From NCBI GenBank assembly GCA_016463385.1, contig JAEMRL010000051.1, positions 1 through 10,329 on the forward strand: 10,329 nt of DNA. Reading direction: 5' to 3'. The stretch comes from Thermoleophilia bacterium. GTDB taxonomy: Bacteria; Actinomycetota; Thermoleophilia; Miltoncostaeales; Miltoncostaeaceae. The notes under the pieces are model-generated. The model was not told the origin of the DNA. It was given only the letters and a program-made list of their open reading frames with translations, and did not search any database. How positions within the stretch are numbered: position 1 is the stretch's first letter; every line of letters starts with the position of its first letter. Shown piece by piece: positions 1-5,452 of this stretch. Made by a program: the position numbers and the translations under genes.

Positions 1-138
1 GGTGAGCACGACCAGAGCTGCCACCGACCCCCAGATCAGGGGCGCGGCGGGCACCGGCCGCAGCTCGTCATCCGTCAGCGCGTGGGCGCCCAGCGTGGCG
101 ATGAGGGCCGCGGCCAGCGTCAGGAGGCGCCGCGCCAT
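1..138 (-). CDS. Membrane protein, N-terminal 46 residues (cut by window edge)
   Basis: The minus strand reads open from an ATG at 138 to the window edge, 46 codons beginning MARRLLTLAAALIATLGAHA. A positively charged start is followed by a hydrophobic stretch (about residues 5-20), a short polar stretch with TDDELRP (22-28), and a second hydrophobic stretch (about 31-46). This looks like a small membrane protein or a signal anchor followed by a second helix. The family is not recognisable from this much sequence. An in-frame GTG at 162 is an alternative start. The gene follows the four-cysteine protein by 28 nt on the same strand, so it is probably the third gene of the sigma-factor operon. 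The coding call rests on composition, topology and spacing only. Confidence 0.6.
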   Translation of the reverse strand, partial: MARRLLTLAAALIATLGAHALTDDELRPVPAAPLIWGSVAALVVLT

Positions 139-166
139 CGCGGCGTGCTGTCCGGAGATCACGGCC

Positions 167-358
167 TCAGCGTTGCACGGCGCGCGGCCCCCGGCCAGCC
201 GCCGGAGCCGGGGTGAACCCGGCGCAGCGGATCACCGGCAGGGGCGGGTAGCGGGGGAAGCGCGGATCATCGGCCGCGAGGCGGCACATCGAATAGGTCG
301 CCCGGGTGGCCGGCACCAGCCGCTGGTGCGCGCAGGCCCCGCAGAGTCCGGCTCTCAC
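167..358 (-). CDS. Small four-cysteine protein (63 aa), translationally coupled to the sigma factor
   Basis: The reading frame starts at GTG 358 and ends at TGA 167-169. The start overlaps the sigma-factor stop as GTGA (355-358), a typical translational-coupling junction. The protein has four cysteines, C6-x2-C9 near the N-terminus and C25 and C45 later. It also has a proline/aromatic segment around DPRFPRYPPLPV (31-42), followed by IRCAGF. Spaced cysteines and conserved-looking short motifs suggest a small zinc- or metal-binding fold. It resembles short hypothetical proteins of high-GC actinobacteria that share a C-x2-C...C...YP-x-LPV-x2-C pattern, but this is from memory and not a search. 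No function is assigned. The frame stays open far upstream across the sigma gene, but that part is an out-of-frame shadow. A role alongside the sigma factor is inference from the overlap. Confidence 0.72.
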   Translation of the reverse strand: MRAGLCGACAHQRLVPATRATYSMCRLAADDPRFPRYPPLPVIRCAGFTPAPAAGRGPRAVQR

Positions 359-1437
359 CGGGCGGGCAGCTCCGGGGGCAGCCCGAAGCGCGCGAACAGC
401 TCCGAGACCACGTACGGCCCGCCCGGGCGCGCGAGGCGGCGGAAGACCTCGGGGGTGGCGAACGCGGTGATCGCCGCGATCCGGCCGCCCTCGACGCTCA
501 GGACGTCGAGTACCGACGCGACGTGGCGACCGCTCAGCGGGTCGCGGGCGTAGCAGCCGACGGCGAGCTGCCCGTTGGCGTGCGCGGGCAGGTGGCGCCA
601 CCGCACGCTGAACCCGTAGCGGGTGAGGAAGCCGGTGATCCCGTCGTGGCCGGCGAACCAGCAGGGCAGCGGCGGCATCGACCAGGTCGCGTCCTCCGTC
701 AGCATCCCGACCACGGCGTCGACGTCGCCCCGCTCCATGGCGTCGCTGTAGGCCGCCACCAGCCGCCGGGCCCCGTCGTCGCCGAGCGCGCGCAGGGCGG
801 CCTGCTGGCTCTGCTCGGGCCCCTGCTCCTCGATCGTCCGGCGGGCCCGCTGCAGGGCGCTGTTGAGAGCCGGCACGCTCGTCTCGAGCGTCTCCGCCGC
901 CTCCTGCGCCGAGAAGCCGAGCACCTCGCGCAGCACGAGCGCCGCGCGCTGATTCGCCGGCAGGTGCTGCAGCGCGGCGACGAAGGCGAGCTCGACGCTC
1001 TCGCGCTGCTCGTAGAGCGACTCGGGGGTGACGGGGCCCTCGGCGAGGGCGGAGTCCGGATAGGCCTCGATCCATGTCGACTCGGTGACGGGCTCGGCGA
1101 GGGGCTCGCGCGGGTCCGAGGGCGGTCCATGGCCGGCGGGCAGCACGCGCGAGGGGCGCCGGGCGATCACATCGAGCGAGGTGTTGGTCGCGATGCGGTA
1201 GAGCCACGTGCGCAGCGAGCTGCGGCCGTCGAAGCGCGGCAGCCCCCGCCAGGCCCGCAGCAGGGCGTCCTGGAGGGCGTCGTCGGCGTCGTGGACGGAG
1301 CCGAGCATGCGGTAGCAATGGGCGTGCAGCTCGCCCTGGCGGTCCTCGACGAGGCGCCGGTAGGCCTCCTGGTCGCCGCCGCGGGCGGCTTCGATCAGGG
1401 CCAGCTCCTGGGAGGGATTGGTGCGCGTCGCGCCCAT
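355..1437 (-). CDS. ECF RNA polymerase sigma factor, SigG/TIGR02960-like, with SnoaL-like C-terminal domain
   Basis: This 360-residue protein directs RNA polymerase to alternative promoters. Region sigma-2 spans about 15-95 and includes the DADDALQDALLRAWRGLPRF core and RTWLYRIATN. A linker rich in P and E follows. Region sigma-4 spans about 145-200, with LPANQRAALVLREVLGFSAQ and the helix-turn-helix SVPALNSALQRAR. A SnoaL/NTF2-like domain spans about 215-335, with DAMERGDVDAVVGMLTEDA and MPPLPCWFAGHDGITGF. Length and architecture match the SigG-type ECF family, in which the C-terminal domain is thought to control activity in place of a separate anti-sigma factor. The start is ATG 1437; no strong Shine-Dalgarno is visible upstream. 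The gene is divergent from the VOC protein across 81 nt, and its stop overlaps the next gene. No anti-sigma gene is visible nearby, which fits the family. Target promoters are unknown. Confidence 0.93.
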   Translation of the reverse strand: MGATRTNPSQELALIEAARGGDQEAYRRLVEDRQGELHAHCYRMLGSVHDADDALQDALLRAWRGLPRFDGRSSLRTWLYRIATNTSLDVIARRPSRVLPAGHGPPSDPREPLAEPVTESTWIEAYPDSALAEGPVTPESLYEQRESVELAFVAALQHLPANQRAALVLREVLGFSAQEAAETLETSVPALNSALQRARRTIEEQGPEQSQQAALRALGDDGARRLVAAYSDAMERGDVDAVVGMLTEDATWSMPPLPCWFAGHDGITGFLTRYGFSVRWRHLPAHANGQLAVGCYARDPLSGRHVASVLDVLSVEGGRIAAITAFATPEVFRRLARPGGPYVVSELFARFGLPPELPAR

Positions 1438-1518
1438 CGGGGCACCCTAGCCCGATGAGTCCGGGTGCTCCACGCGGTCGGACCGGGTAGGACATCACCC
1501 CCGACCAAGGAGCGCACC

Positions 1519-1899
1519 ATGTTCGCGACGACCGATGCCTTCTCCGGGTTCTCGGTGGACGACATCGAGCGGGCCCGCGCCTTCTACGGCGGCACGCTCG
1601 GGCTCGAGGTGGAGGACACCGAGGGCATGCTCGCGCTGAAGCTGGGCGGCGGCGGCACCGTGCTCGTCTATCCGAAGGGAGAAGCGCACGCGCCGGCGAC
1701 CTTCACGGTGCTCAACTTCCCCGTCGAGGACATCGACGCCGCGGTCGACCGCCTGACGGCCGCCGGCGTGACCCTCGAGCGCTACCCGGACTTCCCCGAC
1801 CCCGACGCGAAGGGGATCTACCGGGGGATGGGTCCGGACATCGCCTGGTTCGCCGATCCGGCGGGCAACATCCTCTCCGTGCTGGCCGACCCGGCCTGA
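1519..1899 (+). CDS. VOC (glyoxalase/bleomycin-resistance/dioxygenase) fold protein
   Basis: The protein has 126 residues. ATG 1519 is chosen because AAGGAG (1507-1512) stands 6 nt before it; an in-frame upstream extension to 1465 is therefore unlikely. The fold shows as two beta-alpha-beta-beta-beta halves. The first begins with FSVDDIERARAFYGGTLGLEVE (about 9-30), the second with NFPVEDIDAAVDRLTAAGV (about 63-81), and the end has WFADPAGNILSVL. This is the usual single-domain VOC length. Members bind a metal and act on small electrophiles, ring compounds or drugs. The second half keeps the ADPAGN turn and the IAWF-region typical of glyoxalase-like proteins, but the substrate cannot be read from sequence. 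It is transcribed divergently from a SigG-like sigma factor, so control by that sigma factor is a reasonable inference. Confidence 0.9.
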   Translation: MFATTDAFSGFSVDDIERARAFYGGTLGLEVEDTEGMLALKLGGGGTVLVYPKGEAHAPATFTVLNFPVEDIDAAVDRLTAAGVTLERYPDFPDPDAKGIYRGMGPDIAWFADPAGNILSVLADPA

Positions 1900-1906
1900 G
1901 CGCATC

Positions 1907-1948
1907 CGCGCCCCGGGGCGCCCGTCGTGCGACGGGGCCCCGGGCGCG
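1907..1948. terminator. Long GC hairpin between convergent genes (bidirectional terminator)
   Basis: An extended inverted repeat fills the 59-nt gap between the VOC gene (+) and the DUF2892 gene (-). Pairing runs CGCG/CGCG (1907-1910 with 1945-1948), CCC/GGG (1911-1913 with 1942-1944), GGGGC/GCCCC (1915-1919 with 1937-1941) and CCCGTC/GACGGG (1921-1926 with 1931-1936), with single-base bulges at 1914 and 1920 and a 4-nt loop GTGC. No T-tract follows on either strand, as is common for actinobacterial terminators. Position and symmetry suggest that it stops transcription from both sides. Confidence 0.75.
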
Positions 1949-1958
1949 TGGGCTCAGA

Positions 1959-2174
1959 TCAGGAGTTGCGCAGCTTCGAGCCCGAGAAGGGCGCGCGGAG
2001 GAGCGGGGCGAGCAGGCAGACGTTGAAGACGCCCGCGGCGATCGGGACGACGCCGATCGCGGCGAGGATCCATCCGGCGCCACCCATCGACGCGCCGATG
2101 GCGATCAGCGCGACGCCGGCGATGATGCGGATGAGGCGTCCTGCGGTGCTGGACATGAAGCGGGCGAGTCCCAT
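1959..2174 (-). CDS. DUF2892 / YgaP-like transmembrane protein
   Basis: The protein has 71 residues, starting at ATG 2174 with AGGAG at 2182-2186 (7-nt spacer). It has a short basic N-terminus with RLIRIIAG (13-20), two hydrophobic helices (about 16-31 and 34-55), and then the NVCLLAPLL segment that corresponds to the Gly/Cys-Pro-hydrophobic end of the DUF2892 fold. This is the inner-membrane hairpin found alone or fused to a rhodanese domain in YgaP. No rhodanese domain is present here. The gene lies 80 nt downstream of a Crp/Fnr regulator on the same strand. Crp/Fnr genes are often neighbours of DUF2892 genes in other bacteria, and two dyads in the gap could be regulatory. The function of stand-alone members is unknown. 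Confidence 0.85.
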   Translation of the reverse strand: MGLARFMSSTAGRLIRIIAGVALIAIGASMGGAGWILAAIGVVPIAAGVFNVCLLAPLLRAPFSGSKLRNS

Positions 2175-2192
2175 GATCTCTCTCCTCGGGCG

Positions 2193-2207
2193 GTTGACGT
2201 GGTCAAC
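2193..2207. promoter_or_regulatory. Perfect dyad GTTGAC-N3-GTCAAC upstream of the DUF2892 gene
   Basis: Six-base arms 2193-2198 and 2202-2207 are perfectly complementary around GTG. The dyad lies 18 nt upstream of the DUF2892 start, close to where its transcript would begin. Its TTGAC half resembles an FNR-type half-site (TTGAT), but the arm spacing is one base shorter than the classic TTGAT-N4-ATCAA box. It shares the TGAC/GTCA core with the second dyad at 2234-2247. Binding by the neighbouring Crp/Fnr protein is inference. Confidence 0.4.
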
Positions 2208-2233
2208 GCTAAGGAGCGCGCGGCGCGAGTTCA

Positions 2234-2247
2234 GTGACCGGGGTCAC
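2234..2247. promoter_or_regulatory. Crp-type operator GTGA-N6-TCAC between crp/fnr and DUF2892 genes
   Basis: GTGAC (2234-2238) and GTCAC (2243-2247) flank CGGG. Read as GTGA-N6-TCAC, this matches the symmetry and spacing of the E. coli CRP core (TGTGA-N6-TCACA). The adjacent Crp/Fnr protein has an R-E-V-V-S-R recognition helix with the same Arg-Glu-x3-Arg spacing as CRP, the residues that read GTGA. If the site activated the DUF2892 promoter from about -41, transcription would start near 2199. It may alternatively be a repressor site or part of a read-through control. Confidence 0.5.
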
Positions 2248-2254
2248 GCTCGCG

Positions 2255-2896
2255 TCAGGAACCTCCGGTGAGCCTCACCTCGCCACGGCGCAGCGCCACC
2301 TCGCCGCGCTGGGACATCTGCTCCAGGAGCCGCGAGACCACCTCGCGCGCGGTGCCCAGGCGTTCGGCGATCGCGTCGTGCGTCATCCGCACCACCGGGG
2401 GCTCACCGCTCGCCTCGCGGCGCAGGAAGGTCTCCAGCCTCTCGTCCATCTTGCGGAAGGCGACCTCCTCGACGAGCTGCATCACGCTCGCCAGCCGCGC
2501 CGACATGAAGCCGAAGACGAACTTCTGGACGCCCGCATCGGTGGCGAGCAGGTCGGTGAGCGCGTCGGCGGGCACGGTCACCGCGCGGCCGCCCGTCGTC
2601 GCCACGGCGCGTGCGGGGTAGCCGCTGCGGCCCATGGCGGCCGAGAGCTCGAGGACGCACGGCTCGATCGCGACGACGCGGTAGATCTCGATGCCACGAC
2701 CCACCGGTCCGCCCTTGGCCACCCGGATCTCGCCCTCGGTCACGAACGCGACCCGGTCGCACTCGTCGCCCTCTCGACGGATCACGTCGCCGGCGTCGAA
2801 GGCGATCTCCCGTAGCCGTGGGGCGATCTGCGCGAGGCGCGCGTCCGGGGTGCCCGCGAACAGGGGCAGGTCGCGGGCGAGGGACACGGCGGACAA
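2255..2896 (-). CDS. Crp/Fnr family transcriptional regulator
   Basis: The chosen start is TTG 2896, because a perfect GGAGG (2903-2907) lies 6 nt before it; this gives 213 residues. A longer frame to 3010 would run into the upstream enzyme's coding sequence and reads as Arg-rich non-family sequence. A GTG at 2887 is the next-best start. A cyclic-nucleotide-binding beta-roll spans about 10-120 (LPLFAGTPDARLAQI at 10-24, FDAGDVIRREGD at 33-44). A dimer helix spans about 122-155. A winged helix spans about 165-210, with MTHDAIAERLGTAREVVSRL (171-190). The recognition helix R184-E185-x3-R189 matches the CRP pattern. The four-cysteine iron-sulfur cluster of Fnr is absent (only C46 and C80). The CRP cAMP-pocket signature (G-E-L...R-S/T) is not clearly kept, so the ligand is open. 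It follows the cyclic-di-GMP enzyme by 22 nt and is probably co-transcribed with it. Confidence 0.92.
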   Translation of the reverse strand: MSAVSLARDLPLFAGTPDARLAQIAPRLREIAFDAGDVIRREGDECDRVAFVTEGEIRVAKGGPVGRGIEIYRVVAIEPCVLELSAAMGRSGYPARAVATTGGRAVTVPADALTDLLATDAGVQKFVFGFMSARLASVMQLVEEVAFRKMDERLETFLRREASGEPPVVRMTHDAIAERLGTAREVVSRLLEQMSQRGEVALRRGEVRLTGGS

Positions 2897-2918
2897 GACG
2901 GGCCTCCGGGTGGTCGGT

Positions 2919-5324
2919 CTAGGGCACCGCCGGGAACGTCGCCGCCGCCGGCCTGGCCGGCGGCGAGAGCGATGCGCCGAGCGATCGCCACGGCCCCGGA
3001 CGACCCACAAGGTACCCCTGGAGCAGGTCGCAGCCCAGGGCGCGCAGTGCGGAGGCGCCGGCCTCGGTCTCGACGCCCTCGGCGACGACCGAGAGACCGA
3101 GGTCGTGGCCCATGCGGATCAGCCCGCCGACCAGCGCCGCGTCACGCGTCCTGCTCTCCATGCCGACGACGAACGACCGGTCGATCTTCAGCTCGTCCAC
3201 GGGAAGCTCGCGGAGCGTCGTGAGGGGGCCGACGCCGGTGCCGAAGTCGTCGAGCGAGACGCGCACCCCGCCCTCGCGCAGGCGCTCGAGCTGACTGACG
3301 CCGTCGCGCGCCACGATCAGGGCGTTCTCGGTGATCTCGAGGGTCAGGGCCGCGGCGGGGGCGTCGTGGCGCAGCAGCGCCGCGCTCACCCGGTCGTGCA
3401 GCGCCGGATCGCGCATGTCGAGCGAGCTGACGTTGACGGCCAGGCGCAGGGCCGGGCGCGACTCCCTCCAGCGCGCGAGGTCGGCCAGGGCGAGGTCGAG
3501 CACCTCGTCGGTGAGCCGGCAGATCAGGTCCGTGTCCTCGGTGACGGGCAGGAACGCGTCGGGCATCAGGAGGCCGCGCTCCGGGTGCCTCCAGCGCACC
3601 AGCGCCTCCATCGCCATCACCTCGCCGTCGGCGGCGGCGAGCGGCTGATAGTGGAGCTCGAGCTCGTGCTCGGCGAGCGCACGCCGCAGCTCGTGGCGCA
3701 GGATCAGGCGCTCCGGGCGGCGGATGTCGAGGTCGGCGTGGTACACGGCCGAGCGGCCCGCGGTGCGCTTGGCGTGGTACATCGCGACGTCGGCCGCGTG
3801 CACCAGGTCATCGGCGTCGCTGCCGTGCTCGGGCCCGAAGGCGACGCCGACGCTCGCCCCCAGCGCCACCTCGGTCCCGCCGACCGTGAAGGGCACGCGG
3901 AAGGCCCCGAGCATGCGCGCCGCCGCCGCCGCCGCCCCTCCGCGGCCCGGGCCCGTGATCATGACGGCGAACTCGTCGCCGGCGAGCCGGGCGACCAGCG
4001 CGTCGGCGTCGACGGCGTGTTCCATGCGCACGGCCAGCTCGCGCAGCACCCGGTCGCCGGCGCGGTGGCCGAAGGTGTCGTTCAGCCCCTTGAAGCCGTC
4101 GAGGTCGAGGATCAGCAGCGCGCAGCCCCCGTCGTCGCGGAGGGCCTCGCGCAGCCGCTCGAAGAGCATTGCCCGGTTGGGAAGGCCGGTCAGCGGGTCG
4201 TGGCGGGAGGCGTGCAGGTTCTCGGCCGCGCTGCGCTCGAGGGCCTCGCGCGACATCACCTGCTCGGTCACGTCGCGAAGCAGCACGAGGGTGCCGGTCC
4301 GCCGCCCGCGGCCCTGCAGGGCTCCGGTCCGGACCTCGATCCGCCGCTGCCCCTCGCCGCCCGGGCCCTCCGCCCCGAACTCCCAGCGGTCGTCGTCGGC
4401 CCGGACCGGGCGCCACCCCGGCAGCACGGCGGCCGCGGCCCCGGCGACCGCCGCCCGGTGGACGACGCCCAGCAGGCGCTCCGCGGCGGGGTTCATGTCC
4501 ACGATGCGGCCCGCGCGGTCGAGCACGACCACGCCCTCGGTCATCGATTCCACCACGCTGTCGCGCGCCACCGGCAACAGTCCGGCATCGACGTCGAGCA
4601 GCCGCAGGCGCCGCACGGCGAGCGCCAGGCCCGCCGCGGCCGCCACCGCGGCGATCGGGGTGGGGTCGTGGCCGTCGAGGGGCGTCGCGCCCGTCGCCAG
4701 GACCGCGTTGGCCAGGAGCGGCGTGGCCACTCCGGTCACCATCAGCGCCGACTGGCGCCGGCGCGCGCGGGGCGCCTGCATCGCGAGCCAGCCGAACCCC
4801 GCCAGCGCCCAGATCATGAGCCCGTAGGCCCAGAGCATGTGGAGGACGAACCAGGGGCCCGGCTGCGCGGTGACCGGCCCCGTGCCGTCCGGGATGTCGA
4901 GGGCCCGGAAGAAGGGGCCGGGGGCGTCCGTGGCGCTGACGAGCACCACCGTGACGATGGCCGGCGCCGCCAGCAGGGTCGCGACGGCCGCCGGCACGCG
5001 CCAGGGCCACGGCGCCCGCTCGGTGATGGCGCGCCAGAAGCAGTAGACCGTGCCGCAGATGCACGCGAAGGCCACGACGACCGTGGCCCGCTTGAGGTCG
5101 CGGTCGGTCGCGTTGATCTGCAGGGCGTTGGAGAGCGCCCAGGTGGCGACGAAGCCGCACATCAGCGCGAGGGGCGTGCCCCCCGGCTCGCGCCGGTGGC
5201 GCAGGAGGACCGCGCCGAGGCCCACGCCGACGATGGCCGACAGGCCGAGCAGCAGCGTGATCGTCGCGCCGAGTGACACGAACCTGACCAAAGCGGTCCC
5301 GCAGAGGGGGCACAACTCGACCAT
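2919..5324 (-). CDS. Membrane-bound PAS-GGDEF-EAL cyclic-di-GMP synthase/phosphodiesterase
   Basis: The protein has 801 residues. Seven hydrophobic helices (about 18-41, 51-71, 80-98, 108-131, 157-181, 192-211, 223-239) resemble a 7TM histidine-kinase-type sensor module. A PAS domain follows (about 250-355). GGDEF (about 365-530) keeps HDPLTGLPNR and the DLDGFKGLND metal-site loop. Its signature is AGDEF (448-452), a common variant of GGDEF. No RxxD inhibitory site precedes it. EAL (about 540-780) keeps every catalytic position I can place: E573 (EAL), N631, E663, D692/D693 (DDFGTG), K713 and E749 (AEGVE), so phosphodiesterase activity is likely. ATG 5324 lacks a clear ribosome site; TTG or GTG codons 12-15 residues on are alternative starts, so the CPLCG near the N-terminus may not be translated. 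The gene follows the chemoreceptor by 128 nt and precedes the Crp/Fnr gene by 22 nt. Confidence 0.93.
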   Translation of the reverse strand: MVELCPLCGTALVRFVSLGATITLLLGLSAIVGVGLGAVLLRHRREPGGTPLALMCGFVATWALSNALQINATDRDLKRATVVVAFACICGTVYCFWRAITERAPWPWRVPAAVATLLAAPAIVTVVLVSATDAPGPFFRALDIPDGTGPVTAQPGPWFVLHMLWAYGLMIWALAGFGWLAMQAPRARRRQSALMVTGVATPLLANAVLATGATPLDGHDPTPIAAVAAAAGLALAVRRLRLLDVDAGLLPVARDSVVESMTEGVVVLDRAGRIVDMNPAAERLLGVVHRAAVAGAAAAVLPGWRPVRADDDRWEFGAEGPGGEGQRRIEVRTGALQGRGRRTGTLVLLRDVTEQVMSREALERSAAENLHASRHDPLTGLPNRAMLFERLREALRDDGGCALLILDLDGFKGLNDTFGHRAGDRVLRELAVRMEHAVDADALVARLAGDEFAVMITGPGRGGAAAAAARMLGAFRVPFTVGGTEVALGASVGVAFGPEHGSDADDLVHAADVAMYHAKRTAGRSAVYHADLDIRRPERLILRHELRRALAEHELELHYQPLAAADGEVMAMEALVRWRHPERGLLMPDAFLPVTEDTDLICRLTDEVLDLALADLARWRESRPALRLAVNVSSLDMRDPALHDRVSAALLRHDAPAAALTLEITENALIVARDGVSQLERLREGGVRVSLDDFGTGVGPLTTLRELPVDELKIDRSFVVGMESRTRDAALVGGLIRMGHDLGLSVVAEGVETEAGASALRALGCDLLQGYLVGRPGPWRSLGASLSPPARPAAATFPAVP
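3919..3936. repeat. Six-copy GCC trinucleotide run inside the GGDEF-EAL gene
   Basis: Six tandem GCC triplets encode the run of six alanines (residues 464-469) in a loop of the GGDEF domain, just after AGDEF. Short alanine-codon runs are common in GC-rich genomes. Copy-number change would keep the frame. Confidence 0.6.
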
Positions 5325-5407
5325 CCGGCAGGTTCGCGGCCTGAAACTACAAAAAGCGGCAGTAGCCTCTGTTTACTTGCGCTTCCAGTCCGTTCCGGGG
5401 GCACAGG

Positions 5408-5442
5408 CCCGGGAGTCGCATGCCGTGCATGTCCCTCCCGGG
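5408..5442. terminator. Nested hairpin downstream of the chemoreceptor gene
   Basis: An outer perfect 8-bp stem CCCGGGAG/CTCCCGGG (5408-5415 with 5435-5442) encloses an inner 5-bp stem CATGC/GCATG (5419-5423 with 5427-5431) with a CGT loop. It begins 11 nt past the chemoreceptor stop on the minus strand. There is no T-tract. The most likely role is termination or attenuation between the chemoreceptor and the cyclic-di-GMP enzyme. The remainder of this 128-nt gap is an unusually A/T-rich patch (about 5340-5390) that probably holds the enzyme's own promoter. Confidence 0.6.
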
Positions 5443-5452
5443 CGCCCGGTGC

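Noticed and set aside
523..1458. 311-codon plus-strand frame opposite the sigma factor
   Set aside because: It has no recognisable domain and low-complexity composition; the minus-strand sigma-2 and sigma-4 regions are unambiguous.
359..1498. Upstream part of the minus-strand frame that ends at 167
   Set aside because: It overlaps the sigma gene in another frame and is Arg/Ala-rich noise. Only the last 63 codons, after the GTG at 358, look like protein.
2691..5276. Very long open frame (861 codons) on the plus strand opposite the GGDEF-EAL gene
   Set aside because: It is antisense to a gene with intact catalytic motifs. Its translation is a His/Arg/Gly/Ala-rich string without any domain, as expected from GC-rich codon periodicity.
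5298..5324. CxxC zinc knuckle (CPLCG) at the N-terminus of the GGDEF-EAL protein
   Set aside because: Only one cysteine pair is present, the start lacks a ribosome site, and later TTG/GTG starts would remove it. It may not be translated.
5355..5395. Sigma-28 promoter (TAAA...GCCG) before the GGDEF-EAL gene
   Set aside because: The spacer is only 11 nt, against 14-16 in the consensus, and the bases after GCCG do not match GATAA.
5325..5452. Cyclic-di-GMP riboswitch before the GGDEF-EAL gene
   Set aside because: The GEMM-type conserved blocks (GGGCAAACC-like, GACGCAAAGCC-like and the tetraloop receptor) are not present; there is only a simple nested hairpin.
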